NCBI GenBank assembly: GCA_001295905.1
Contig: LJHT01000091.1
Span: forward strand, 1-64,000
From: a beta proteobacterium AAP51
GTDB lineage: Bacteria; Pseudomonadota; Gammaproteobacteria; Burkholderiales; Burkholderiaceae_C
Reading direction: 5' to 3'
Length of the DNA: 64,000 nucleotides
The notes under the pieces were generated by a model. That model made no database searches. It was not told where the DNA came from and worked only from the letters and a program-made list of their open reading frames with translations. Made by a program: the position numbers and the translations under genes. Positions 19,576 to 28,551 of the stretch are shown here, piece after piece; positions within the stretch are counted from its first letter, which is position 1, and every line of letters begins with the position of its first letter.

Positions 19576-21452
19576 TGCCGCTCTGGATGCAGGGCCTGGC
19601 GCGCCGGCTGCGGCGCCCCGGGCGGCGCAAGCCTGCCAGCGTGCGTGGCCGAGCGCCCGCGGCCTCGGCCCTGGAAGACGAGGGCAACGACCTCGGTGAG
19701 TCTGCGCTGGCGGCTGCCGAACACGCCGACCACGCCGACGACGCCGATGCCCGCGAGGCAGGCCCCGCACCGGCCGGCGCCCATGCGCGCGTGCCGGCGC
19801 TGGCCCAGGGCCCGCGGCGCGCCCGCCTGGCAGCGCTGGTGGCTGCCGCCTTGGCCCAGGCCGCCTGTGGGCTGGCCGCCGCGCTCGCCGCGCGGCAGGC
19901 CCTGGACCACGCCCCGCCCCAGGTGGGTGACGGCACCGTGGTGCTGCCGGCGCTGGCCCTCACGGCAGCTGCGCTGCTGGCCATCGCGCTGCTGCGCTGG
20001 TGGCAAGGCGTGCAGGGCGAGCGGCTGGCGCAGCACCACATCCGGGATGTCCGGCTGGCGCTCTTCGACACCCTGGGCACGCTGTCGCCCGCCGGCCGCG
20101 GGCGGCGCAGCCGGGGGGCCGTGATGCTGCGCTTCATGGGCGATGCCCAGGCGCTGCGCGACTGGGCGGCCGTGGGTGCGCCGGGTCTGGTGGCGGCCGT
20201 GGTAGCGGGCGTGGCTTTGCTGGCCGGCCTGGCCCTGCTGGCGGCGCCACTGGCCTTGCTGGCCCTGGCTTGGTTCGGCGTGGCGGCGCTGGCCATGGTC
20301 TTCACGCTGCCCCCGCTGGCGCGCCGGGTGCGGGAAGCGCGCCTGCGCCAGGCCCACCTGGCCGCGCTGGTGCACGACCGCATAGCCACCGTGCCGGTCA
20401 TGCAGGCCGCGGCTCAGATGGGGCGCGAACGCGCGCGGCTGGACCGCCGCATCGCCCACCTTGCCGAAGCCCAGGTGGGCACGGCCACGGCGCGGGCGCG
20501 CCACCGCGCCGTGCTGGACGTGGCCTTGACCGGCCTGGCCCTGAGCGTGCTGACCGCGTGGAGCCTGGCCGCCGGCGCCGAGGGCGGCTGGCGTGAAGGC
20601 CTGCAGGGCGTGGGCGTGCTGGTCGGCGCGCTGGGTCTCATCGGCTTGCTAGCCGCCCCGCTGCGCCGCAGTGGTCGTGCGCTCGAGCAGCACGTGGCGG
20701 CTGCCGTGGCGCGCGACCGCATCGCCGAATTCCTGGCCGATACCGAGGCCACGCCGCCGGCGCGCAGCGCCGCGCTGCCGCGCCAGCCGGCGCTGCGCCT
20801 GGCCGGCCTGCGCCCGGCGGGCCCGGCCAGCCCGCCGCTGGCTGCCGAGGTGCCGCACGGTCGCTGCATCGCCATCACCGGCGCCCCTGGCAGCGGCAAG
20901 ACGGCGCTGCTGGAGACCCTGGCCCGCCTGCGCCCGCTGACCGCGGGTGAGGTGGAGCTCGGCGAGCGCGCCCTGGGCAGCATCGGGCTGCGCGAATTCG
21001 CACAGCGCGTCAGCCACGTGGCCGCCGACACGCCGCCGCTGCGCGGCAGCGTCGAAGCGAACCTGCGTTACCGCCGCCGCCAGGCCAAGCCCGAGCAGCT
21101 GCAGGCTGCGGCCCAGGCTGCCGGCTGGCCGGGCCCGATGGATGCCGCCGCGCTGGCCTTGCGCGTGCGCGACGGTGGCGCCAACCTGGGGGGCCGCCAG
21201 CGGCGCGCGCTGGTCCTGGCCCGCGCCTTGGTGGGCCAGCCCGCGCTGCTGCTGGTGGACGAGCTCGAACACCTGCTGGATGCCGACCTGGAGGCGGCCT
21301 TTGCGGCACTGCGCCAGCACCACCGTGGCACCCTGATCTTCAGCACGCACGAGCCGCGCCTGGCCGCGCTGGCCGACGCCGTGTGGACGCTCGGCGCCGC
21401 GCCGGCCGCTGCCGTGCTGCCGCTGCGCCGCGTGGGAGGTACGGCCGCATGA
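19575..21452 (+). CDS. ABC exporter-like half-transporter (fused membrane and ATPase domains)
   Basis: A 625-residue protein. Residues 1-80 are a basic then acidic low-complexity leader. Residues about 85-360 hold some five or six hydrophobic segments. The ATPase part has Walker A GAPGSGKT (436-443), a signature-like LGGRQ (538-542, in place of LSGGQ), Walker B LLLVDE with catalytic E563, and the switch histidine H592. The usual Q-loop glutamine is not seen (VAADTPPL where VPQD is common). It resembles CydCD/type-IV exporters, but the substrate is unknown. Coupled to the P-loop gene before it and to a 21-codon ORF after it. Confidence 0.8.
   Translation: MPLWMQGLARRLRRPGRRKPASVRGRAPAASALEDEGNDLGESALAAAEHADHADDADAREAGPAPAGAHARVPALAQGPRRARLAALVAAALAQAACGLAAALAARQALDHAPPQVGDGTVVLPALALTAAALLAIALLRWWQGVQGERLAQHHIRDVRLALFDTLGTLSPAGRGRRSRGAVMLRFMGDAQALRDWAAVGAPGLVAAVVAGVALLAGLALLAAPLALLALAWFGVAALAMVFTLPPLARRVREARLRQAHLAALVHDRIATVPVMQAAAQMGRERARLDRRIAHLAEAQVGTATARARHRAVLDVALTGLALSVLTAWSLAAGAEGGWREGLQGVGVLVGALGLIGLLAAPLRRSGRALEQHVAAAVARDRIAEFLADTEATPPARSAALPRQPALRLAGLRPAGPASPPLAAEVPHGRCIAITGAPGSGKTALLETLARLRPLTAGEVELGERALGSIGLREFAQRVSHVAADTPPLRGSVEANLRYRRRQAKPEQLQAAAQAAGWPGPMDAAALALRVRDGGANLGGRQRRALVLARALVGQPALLLVDELEHLLDADLEAAFAALRQHHRGTLIFSTHEPRLAALADAVWTLGAAPAAAVLPLRRVGGTAA
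21435..21440 (+). promoter_or_regulatory. Strong Shine-Dalgarno before a 21-codon ORF
   Basis: GGAGGT lies eight bases before the ATG at 21449. A second site, GGAGGG at 21498-21503, lies seven bases before the GTG at 21511. Both starts therefore carry their own good ribosome-binding sites inside the preceding coding sequence. Confidence 0.6.
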
Positions 21453-21514
21453 GCGCGCTGGGCCGCTCCCAAGCGCTCATCCCGCAGCACGCAGTGCGGA
21501 GGGTAGTCCAGTGA
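21449..21514 (+). CDS. Small 21-residue ORF coupled to its neighbours
   Basis: The ATG overlaps the ABC gene stop (ATGA) and the TGA overlaps the GTG start of the hydrolase gene (GTGA). The peptide begins MSALGRSQALIPQHAV, and the hydrolase begins MSAL as well, because ATGAGCGCGCTGG at the first start recurs as GTGAGCGCGCTGG at the second. A strong Shine-Dalgarno precedes it. It may be a coupling or leader ORF, or a real micro-protein. No homology can be judged here. Confidence 0.45.
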   Translation: MSALGRSQALIPQHAVRRVVQ

Positions 21515-22389
21515 GCGCGCTGGTGTGCGAACCCCCGCCCAGCCCGGCGGTGGACGCCGGCGTTCCCGCGGGCCTGGTCCAGCCCGGCCTGGGCCTGCGT
21601 TGGATCGAGCCCAAGGCCGATGACGAACCGGCCCTGATCGTCGTGCCACCGCCTGCCGCCACAGCGCCCGCGCGCGTGGTGGTGTGTGTGCACGGCTACA
21701 CGCGCCAACCCCTCGACCAGTTGCAGGCCTTCGGACCCTTGGCTGCAGCGCGGGGTCTCGCGCTGGTGCTGCCCTTGTTCGACGAACGCCGGCACCGGCG
21801 CTACCAGCAGCTGCGCCACCCGCGCCGCGGCACCCGTTCCGACCTGGGGCTGCTGCGGGCGCTGGCACGCCTGGCCGATGGCACGGCACTCGACACACGG
21901 CGCCTCTTTCTTTTCGGCTACTCGGGCGGGGCGCAGTTCGTGCACCGCTTTGCGATGTGCCACCCCGAACGCACGGCGGCCCTGGCCATCGGCGCAGCGG
22001 GTTGGTACACCTGGCCCGACGGCAGCAGCGCCTGGCCTGCCGGCCTGGCCGGCAGTGCGGCGGTGCTTGGCCAGCCGGTCGACCTGAACGCCTTCGTGCA
22101 GCTGCCCGTGGCGCTGTGGGTGGGCGAACGCGACACCGTGGCCGACGCGCTGCTGCGCAGCGAGCCGGGCCTGGCCGAACGGCAGGGCCAACACCGGCTG
22201 GAAAGGGCCCAGCGCTGGGCCGAGGCCCTGCGCCAGGCCGCCCACGCCCGGGGCCTGCAGCAGCGGGCGCCCGTGCACACCCTGCCCCGCGCAGGCCACG
22301 ACTTCGCCACCTGCCACCGCCGCGGCGACCTCGCCGGCCAGGTGATGGCCTTCTTCGACAAGCACCGCAGCCCCCCGGCTGCGACCTGA
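21511..22389 (+). CDS. Alpha/beta hydrolase, esterase or PHB-depolymerase-like
   Basis: A 292-residue cytosolic alpha/beta hydrolase. The oxyanion region VVVCVHGYTR, the nucleophile elbow GYSGG with Ser138, the acid in WVGERDT (Asp208) and the histidine in RAGHDF near residue 267 make a complete catalytic triad. The fold resembles the esterase/PHB depolymerase and dienelactone hydrolase groups. The GTG start at 21511 follows GGAGGG and overlaps the stop of the small ORF. The substrate is unknown. A porin gene follows after 20 bases. Confidence 0.8.
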   Translation: MSALVCEPPPSPAVDAGVPAGLVQPGLGLRWIEPKADDEPALIVVPPPAATAPARVVVCVHGYTRQPLDQLQAFGPLAAARGLALVLPLFDERRHRRYQQLRHPRRGTRSDLGLLRALARLADGTALDTRRLFLFGYSGGAQFVHRFAMCHPERTAALAIGAAGWYTWPDGSSAWPAGLAGSAAVLGQPVDLNAFVQLPVALWVGERDTVADALLRSEPGLAERQGQHRLERAQRWAEALRQAAHARGLQQRAPVHTLPRAGHDFATCHRRGDLAGQVMAFFDKHRSPPAAT

Positions 22390-22409
22390 TTTCACGACCC
22401 CGGAAAACC

Positions 22410-23621
22410 ATGGCAAAGAAGCTCTCGAACCACGCTCCGCGCCACCGCGCCCTCACCCTGCTGGTGGCGCTGGCCGCTATGGGCTGGCACACGGTACCCC
22501 TGGCACAGACCGCCCGCCCTGCCCCGCAGACGGCCACCGCATCAGCGGCCAAGCCCGCGCTGCCCGAGGCGCTGGATGTCGGGGGGCGCTTGCAACTCGA
22601 CCACGGCCGCTTCGGCGGCGTGACCACGCGCGACGGCAGCACCGCCAGCGCCACCTATGTGCGCCGCGCCGAGCTTTCGGTGGGCTGGCGCCTGTCCCGC
22701 GAATGGCAGCTCTCGGGCACCGTGGGCTATGAAGACGACGGCTGGCTGATCGACAGTGCCGCGGTGCGCTGGCGCTGGCGCGACAACCTCAGCCTGCGCG
22801 CCGGCCGCATCGACCCCGACGTGGGCCTGGACAACGCCAACAGCTCCAGCTGGACGGCGGCCATCGAACGCTCGGCCCTCTTCGACCTCGCCCCCGGCGT
22901 GGCTGATGCGGAAGAAGGCTACGGCCTGCGCGCCGACGCCCACGGCACCGGCTGGCACGCCAGCGCCGGCGTGTACGACAAGCGCAGCCGCCAGGCCCTG
23001 GTGGGCCGTGCCGTCTGGATGCACACCTGGGCCGGCGGCGGTGTGCTGCAGCTGGGCGGCTCGGCCGCGCTGGCCAGCGGCGACACCGACACCGGCCGGG
23101 TGCGCACCCGCCTGGGCGTGCGCGGTGTGACCGAAGAGCCCATCGGCCGCCGCAGCGACCTGGCCCCTGCGGTGGCGCTGCCGCTGGGCTACGACGGCGA
23201 CACCGTTACGGCCCTGGAGATGGCGGTGCAGCAAGGCCCCTGGCTGCTGCAGGCCGAGTGGCTGGGCCGCAAGCTCGACCCCGTGGCCGGGGCGCCGTCA
23301 CGCCGCGTCTCGGGGCATTCGCTGCAGCTGGCCTGGTCGCCAGATGGCCAGGCGCGACGTCATGACGAACGCGCCGCGCGCTTCGGCCGGCCCGAAGGCG
23401 ACGACCGTCGGCAAGGCCGCTGGGAACTGTTCGTCCGCCTGGATACGCTCAAGGGCGTCGACGGCCTGGATGCGCAGGTGCAGACCTTCGGCGCCAGCTG
23501 GTTCCTCGACCGCCACTGGCGCGTATCGGCCAATGTGGTGAGCAACCGCTCGTCCGACCCCAACGCCGTGGGCGAACGCAAGGGCAACGGCTTCGTACTG
23601 CGCGGCCAGGCTGTTTTCTGA
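22410..23621 (+). CDS. Outer-membrane porin, OprO/OprP-like
   Basis: A 403-residue protein with a signal peptide (hydrophobic segment ALTLLVALAAMGW, cleavage near LAQ-TA) and a barrel of alternating hydrophobic strands ending in phenylalanine (GFVLRGQAVF), as outer-membrane barrels do. The segment TYVRRAELSVGWRLSREWQL and the RAGRIDPDVGLDNANSSS region fit the phosphate-selective porin O/P family. Together with the PhoD-like enzyme upstream this hints at phosphate scavenging, but the intervening genes are not phosphate genes. The hydrolase gene ends 20 bases before it. Confidence 0.8.
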   Translation: MAKKLSNHAPRHRALTLLVALAAMGWHTVPLAQTARPAPQTATASAAKPALPEALDVGGRLQLDHGRFGGVTTRDGSTASATYVRRAELSVGWRLSREWQLSGTVGYEDDGWLIDSAAVRWRWRDNLSLRAGRIDPDVGLDNANSSSWTAAIERSALFDLAPGVADAEEGYGLRADAHGTGWHASAGVYDKRSRQALVGRAVWMHTWAGGGVLQLGGSAALASGDTDTGRVRTRLGVRGVTEEPIGRRSDLAPAVALPLGYDGDTVTALEMAVQQGPWLLQAEWLGRKLDPVAGAPSRRVSGHSLQLAWSPDGQARRHDERAARFGRPEGDDRRQGRWELFVRLDTLKGVDGLDAQVQTFGASWFLDRHWRVSANVVSNRSSDPNAVGERKGNGFVLRGQAVF

Positions 23622-23663
23622 GCCCGCGCAGGCAAGGCCGGAAGGCCTGGCCTGGCTGGCACT

Positions 23664-24140
23664 TCAGCGCCGCCGCGCCTTGCGGCGCTGCACCTGGTGC
23701 ACCGTGCCACCCACATGGCCCGGCTCGGCCGCCACCCGGCCCGGCGCGCCTTCGGCCAGGCCCGCCAGGATGCCGCAATGGCCTGCGTCCTGCACAGTGG
23801 TCTGGCACCGGCCCCGCAGCGCCTTCAACTGCTGCTGCAGGGCCTGCAGCGCCAGCATGCGTTGCTGCACGTGGCCGATGTGGGCGTCGAGCAGCGCCGC
23901 CACCTCGGCGCAATCACTGGCCGGTTCGTCCTGCAGGCGCAAGAGCTCTCGCACCTCGTCCAGCGACATGTCCAGGCTGCGGCAGTGCCTGATGAAGCGC
24001 AGCCGCTCCAGGTGTGCCGCCGCATAGAGGCGGAAATTGCCGCTGGAGCGTGCGGCCGCTTGCAGCAGACCTTCACGTTCGTAGTAGCGGATGGTCTCCA
24101 CCGGCGTGCCGGTGAGTTCGGCCAGGGCCCCGATCTTCAT
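23664..24140 (-). CDS. cadR: MerR-family metal-responsive regulator, CadR/PbrR-like
   Basis: A 158-residue regulator with the MerR N-terminal winged helix (MKIGALAELTGTPVETIRYY), a dimerisation helix and a metal site. Cys77 (ASDCAEV), Cys112 (GRCQTT) and Cys122 (GHCGILAGL) match the positions used by CadR for Cd(II) and by PbrR for Pb(II), though the last pair is three residues wider apart than in CadR. The tail is basic with two histidines. It is divergent from a cation efflux gene with a typical MerR operator between them. Confidence 0.88.
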   Translation of the reverse strand: MKIGALAELTGTPVETIRYYEREGLLQAAARSSGNFRLYAAAHLERLRFIRHCRSLDMSLDEVRELLRLQDEPASDCAEVAALLDAHIGHVQQRMLALQALQQQLKALRGRCQTTVQDAGHCGILAGLAEGAPGRVAAEPGHVGGTVHQVQRRKARRR

Positions 24141-24167
24141 GGTCTGCGCTGGCTCCTTTCGAAGAGC

Positions 24168-24198
24168 TTGACTCTAAAGCCGCTACAGGTGTTGGAAT
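24168..24198 (+). promoter_or_regulatory. MerR-type promoter/operator of the efflux gene
   Basis: TTGACT (24168-24173) and TGGAAT (24193-24198) are separated by 19 bases, the overlong spacer typical of promoters that MerR proteins distort. The spacer contains the imperfect dyad ACTCTAAAGCCGCTACAGGT, close to CadR/PbrR operators. It lies between the divergent cadR-like and CDF genes. Confidence 0.85.
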
Positions 24199-24230
24199 GA
24201 CTGCAACGCCATCGCACCGGCCCCAAGTCC

Positions 24231-24884
24231 ATGTCTGCCCACTGCTGCCACACCCCTGCCGAACCCGGCCCTGACCCCCGCTACCGGCGTGCCTTGTGGG
24301 TGGCGCTGGCGGTCAACGCGGTGATGTTCTTCATCGAACTGGCCGCTTCGTGGCAGGCGGGCTCGCTGTCCTTGCTGGCCGACAGCATCGACTTCTTCGG
24401 CGACGCCGCCAACTACGCGCTTTCGCTGGCGGTGGTGGGCATGGCCCTGGCGGTGCGCGCCCGGGCGGCGCTGTTCAAGGCCGCTTGCATGGGCGGCTTC
24501 GGCGTCTTCGTGCTGGGCCAGGCGGCCTGGCGCCTGGGTGAAGCGGCGCCGCCGGCAGCGCTGACGATGGGCGCGGTGGGCTTCCTGGCGCTGCTGGCCA
24601 ACGTGGGCGTGGCGCTGGTGCTCTACCGCTTCCGCAGTGGCGACGCCAACATGCGCTCGGTCTGGCTCTGTTCCCGCAACGACGCCATCGGCAACCTCGC
24701 GGTGATGCTGGCAGCGCTGGGCGTCTTTGGCACCGGCAGCGCCTGGCCCGACCTGCTGGTGGCCGTGCTGATGGCCACGTTGGCGCTCAGCGCCGCTCGC
24801 GCGGTGGCGCGCCAGGCCTGGGCCGAACTGCGAGCGCCCGCGCCCGGCGTGCCCGCTGCCGCCTCAGCGCAGCACCGCCGCTGA
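24231..24884 (+). CDS. Short cation diffusion facilitator (metal efflux)
   Basis: A 217-residue inner-membrane protein with about six helices. The metal-site helices are ADSIDFFGDAANYALSL (helix 2) and SRNDAIGNLAVML (helix 5). It begins with a Cys/His cluster (MSAHCCHT) and lacks the C-terminal cytoplasmic domain of full CDF proteins. With the CadR-like regulator it forms a cadmium, lead or zinc efflux unit; the metal cannot be read from sequence. The last 21 bases overlap the end of modC on the other strand. Confidence 0.83.
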   Translation: MSAHCCHTPAEPGPDPRYRRALWVALAVNAVMFFIELAASWQAGSLSLLADSIDFFGDAANYALSLAVVGMALAVRARAALFKAACMGGFGVFVLGQAAWRLGEAAPPAALTMGAVGFLALLANVGVALVLYRFRSGDANMRSVWLCSRNDAIGNLAVMLAALGVFGTGSAWPDLLVAVLMATLALSAARAVARQAWAELRAPAPGVPAAASAQHRR

Positions 24885-25946
24885 CTTGATCTGCAGCCAG
24901 GCCTGCGCGCCGGCCTGCAGGCCCAGGCCGCTCCAGGCCCGCGCCGTCACCCGGGCCAGCACCACGGCCCCGCCCACCTGCGCCCGCACCAGCACCTGCG
25001 AAGGGTGACGGTCGGGCACCACGGCCTGAAGCGTGCAGGGCAGGTGGTTCTGGATGCTGCTGCCTTGCGGCAGTGCCGTGAGCAGGCTCACGTCGCGGGC
25101 CAGCACGCGCAGGCGCACGGGCTGGCCCAGCGGCAGCCCGCTGTCGCGCAGCCACAGGCTGCCGCCGTCGAAGGCCACGCGGCACAGGTGCCACGGGGTG
25201 TCGATCTCGGCCACCCGGCCGGCCAGGATGACGCCCACCTCGTCGCCCTGCAGCACCGGCTGCGCCAGCGAGGCCAGCGCCTCGGTGGCCGGACCCTGGG
25301 TCTTCACGCGCCCTTGTTCCAGCACCACCAGGTGGTCGGCCAGGCGCGCCAGTTCATCGGCGCTGTGGGTGACGTAGAGCATGGGCATCTTCAACTCGTC
25401 GCGCAGCCGCTCCAGCCAGGGCAGTATTTCCTGCTTGCGGGCGGCGTCCAGCGCGGCCAGCGGCTCGTCCAGCAGCAGCAGCCGCGGCTGCGTGGCCAGC
25501 GCCCGCGCGATGGCCACGCGCTGGCGTTCGCCCCCCGACAGCTGCGCCGGCCAGCGCGCCAGCAGGTGCCCGATGCCCAGCAGTTCGATGGCCGCCACCA
25601 AGCCGGCGGCGGGCGCCGAGCTTCGCTTCAGGCCGAACTGAAGGTTGCCCTGCACCGTCAGGTGCTCGAAGAGCGAGGCCTCCTGGAACACATAGCCCAG
25701 CGCCCGCCGCCAGGTGGGCACGAAGACGCGCTGCGTTTCGTCCTGCCAGAGTTCGGCGCCTATCTGCACGCGGCCTTGCTCGGCGCGTTCCAGCCCCGCC
25801 ACGCAGCGCAGCACCGTCGTCTTGCCCGAGCCCGAGGCCCCGAAAAGCACGGTGATGCCGCTGGCCGGCAAGGACAGGTCCACATCCAGCAGGAAGCCTT
25901 CGCGCGGCACGCGCAGGCGCACGTGGCTGGCCGCGGCGGCGTTCAC
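24864..25946 (-). CDS. modC: Molybdate ABC transporter ATPase
   Basis: A 360-residue ATPase: Walker [10 protein letters not shown] near residue 36, Q-loop YVFQEASLF, signature [15 protein letters not shown], Walker [13 protein letters not shown] and H-loop VTHS, followed by a C-terminal TOBE/Mop domain (about 290-355, [13 protein letters not shown] onward) that senses oxyanion. This domain order is specific to ModC. The start overlaps the modB stop (ATGA). Confidence 0.93.
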   Translation of the reverse strand: MNAAAASHVRLRVPREGFLLDVDLSLPASGITVLFGASGSGKTTVLRCVAGLERAEQGRVQIGAELWQDETQRVFVPTWRRALGYVFQEASLFEHLTVQGNLQFGLKRSSAPAAGLVAAIELLGIGHLLARWPAQLSGGERQRVAIARALATQPRLLLLDEPLAALDAARKQEILPWLERLRDELKMPMLYVTHSADELARLADHLVVLEQGRVKTQGPATEALASLAQPVLQGDEVGVILAGRVAEIDTPWHLCRVAFDGGSLWLRDSGLPLGQPVRLRVLARDVSLLTALPQGSSIQNHLPCTLQAVVPDRHPSQVLVRAQVGGAVVLARVTARAWSGLGLQAGAQAWLQIKSAAVLR

Positions 25947-26626
25947 GGCAGCACCCGGCCCACGCGGCGCTTCATCAGGGCCAGCGCCATCAGCACCGCG
26001 AAGGACATCAGCACCATGCCGCCGGCCAGCCAGTGCGCCTGGGTGTATTCCATGGCCTCCACATGCCCGTAGATCTGCGTGGACACCACGCGCGTCTGCC
26101 CAGGGATGTTGCCGCCGATCATCAGCACCACGCCGAATTCACCCACCGTGTGCGCAAAGCTCAGGATGGCGGCCGTCAGCAGCCCCGGCCGCGCCAGCGG
26201 CAGGGCCACGCTGAAGAAGGCGTCCAGCGGGCGCGCCCGCAGCGTGGCGGCCACTTCCATGGGCCGCGTGCCCTGGGCTTCGAAGGCGTGCTGGATGGGC
26301 TGCACCGCGAAGGGCAGCGAGAAGACGATGGAGCCCACCACCAGCCCGCTGAAGCTGAAGTTCAGCGTGCCCAGCCCCAGTGCGGTGGTGAGGCGGCCCA
26401 CGGCGCCGTCCGGCCCCATCAGCACCAGCAGGTAGAAGCCCAGCACGGTGGGCGGCAGCACCAGCGGCAGCGTCACCAGTGCGTTCACGGGCGCGCGCCA
26501 GCGCGAGCGGGTGGTGGCCAGCCACCAGGCCAGCGGCGTGGCCATCAGCAGCAGCAGCGCGGTGCTCAGCGTGGCCAGGGCCAGCGTCAGGCGGATGGCC
26601 TGCAGGGCTTCGTCGCTGAAGGGCAT
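25943..26626 (-). CDS. modB: Molybdate ABC transporter permease
   Basis: A 227-residue inner-membrane permease with about five or six helices and the EAA-type coupling loop [20 protein letters not shown]. The pattern [15 protein letters not shown] is typical of ModB. It is encoded between modA and modC with coupled translation to modC. Confidence 0.93.
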   Translation of the reverse strand: MPFSDEALQAIRLTLALATLSTALLLLMATPLAWWLATTRSRWRAPVNALVTLPLVLPPTVLGFYLLVLMGPDGAVGRLTTALGLGTLNFSFSGLVVGSIVFSLPFAVQPIQHAFEAQGTRPMEVAATLRARPLDAFFSVALPLARPGLLTAAILSFAHTVGEFGVVLMIGGNIPGQTRVVSTQIYGHVEAMEYTQAHWLAGGMVLMSFAVLMALALMKRRVGRVLP

Positions 26627-26672
26627 GCGGGGTGGTGGTTGTGGGGTGGGGCGGCCGAGGGGCCGGCATCGG

Positions 26673-28258
<1,586 letters not shown>

Positions 28259-28551
28259 AGCGGCCACCTGCAGCCACCTGCGGCCGCGGGGTGCCCGGCG
28301 CCTGGGCGCCCGCGCCCCGCGAAGGGGCGCGGCTGCACCGTGGGCGGGGCACGCATGCCACTTGCGGGTTAGGCGCAGGCCCCGCGAGCACAAGCACAGG
28401 TTTTCCGACACCCCGCAAACCAAGGTGTTCCGTCTTGCATAGAGCGCCAATGCTGCTACCGTTGTTGCATGGACCCGTGCAGAAATGCCGGGCGCATACA
28501 CGTGGTCTCCAGGTTTCTTGGCGGTTTCACCCAATTTTCAAAGGGGTCGAG
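28259..28551. other. Intergenic stretch with one GC hairpin
   Basis: No gene is supported. CGCGCCCC (28311-28318) and GGGGCGCG (28324-28331) form a perfect 8-base-pair stem with loop GCGAA after modE, without a T run. The rest is upstream DNA for the secreted protein gene; no clear promoter was found. Confidence 0.4.

Noticed and set aside
18391-20504. Minus-strand frames of 459 and 585 codons opposite the P-loop and ABC genes
   Set aside because: The + strand frames have Walker motifs and coupled starts; the antisense products are low-complexity.
28366-28372. GTTAGGC as a possible integron attC core site
   Set aside because: It fits GTTRRRY, but there is no matching RYYYAAC partner, no attC fold and no integron integrase nearby.
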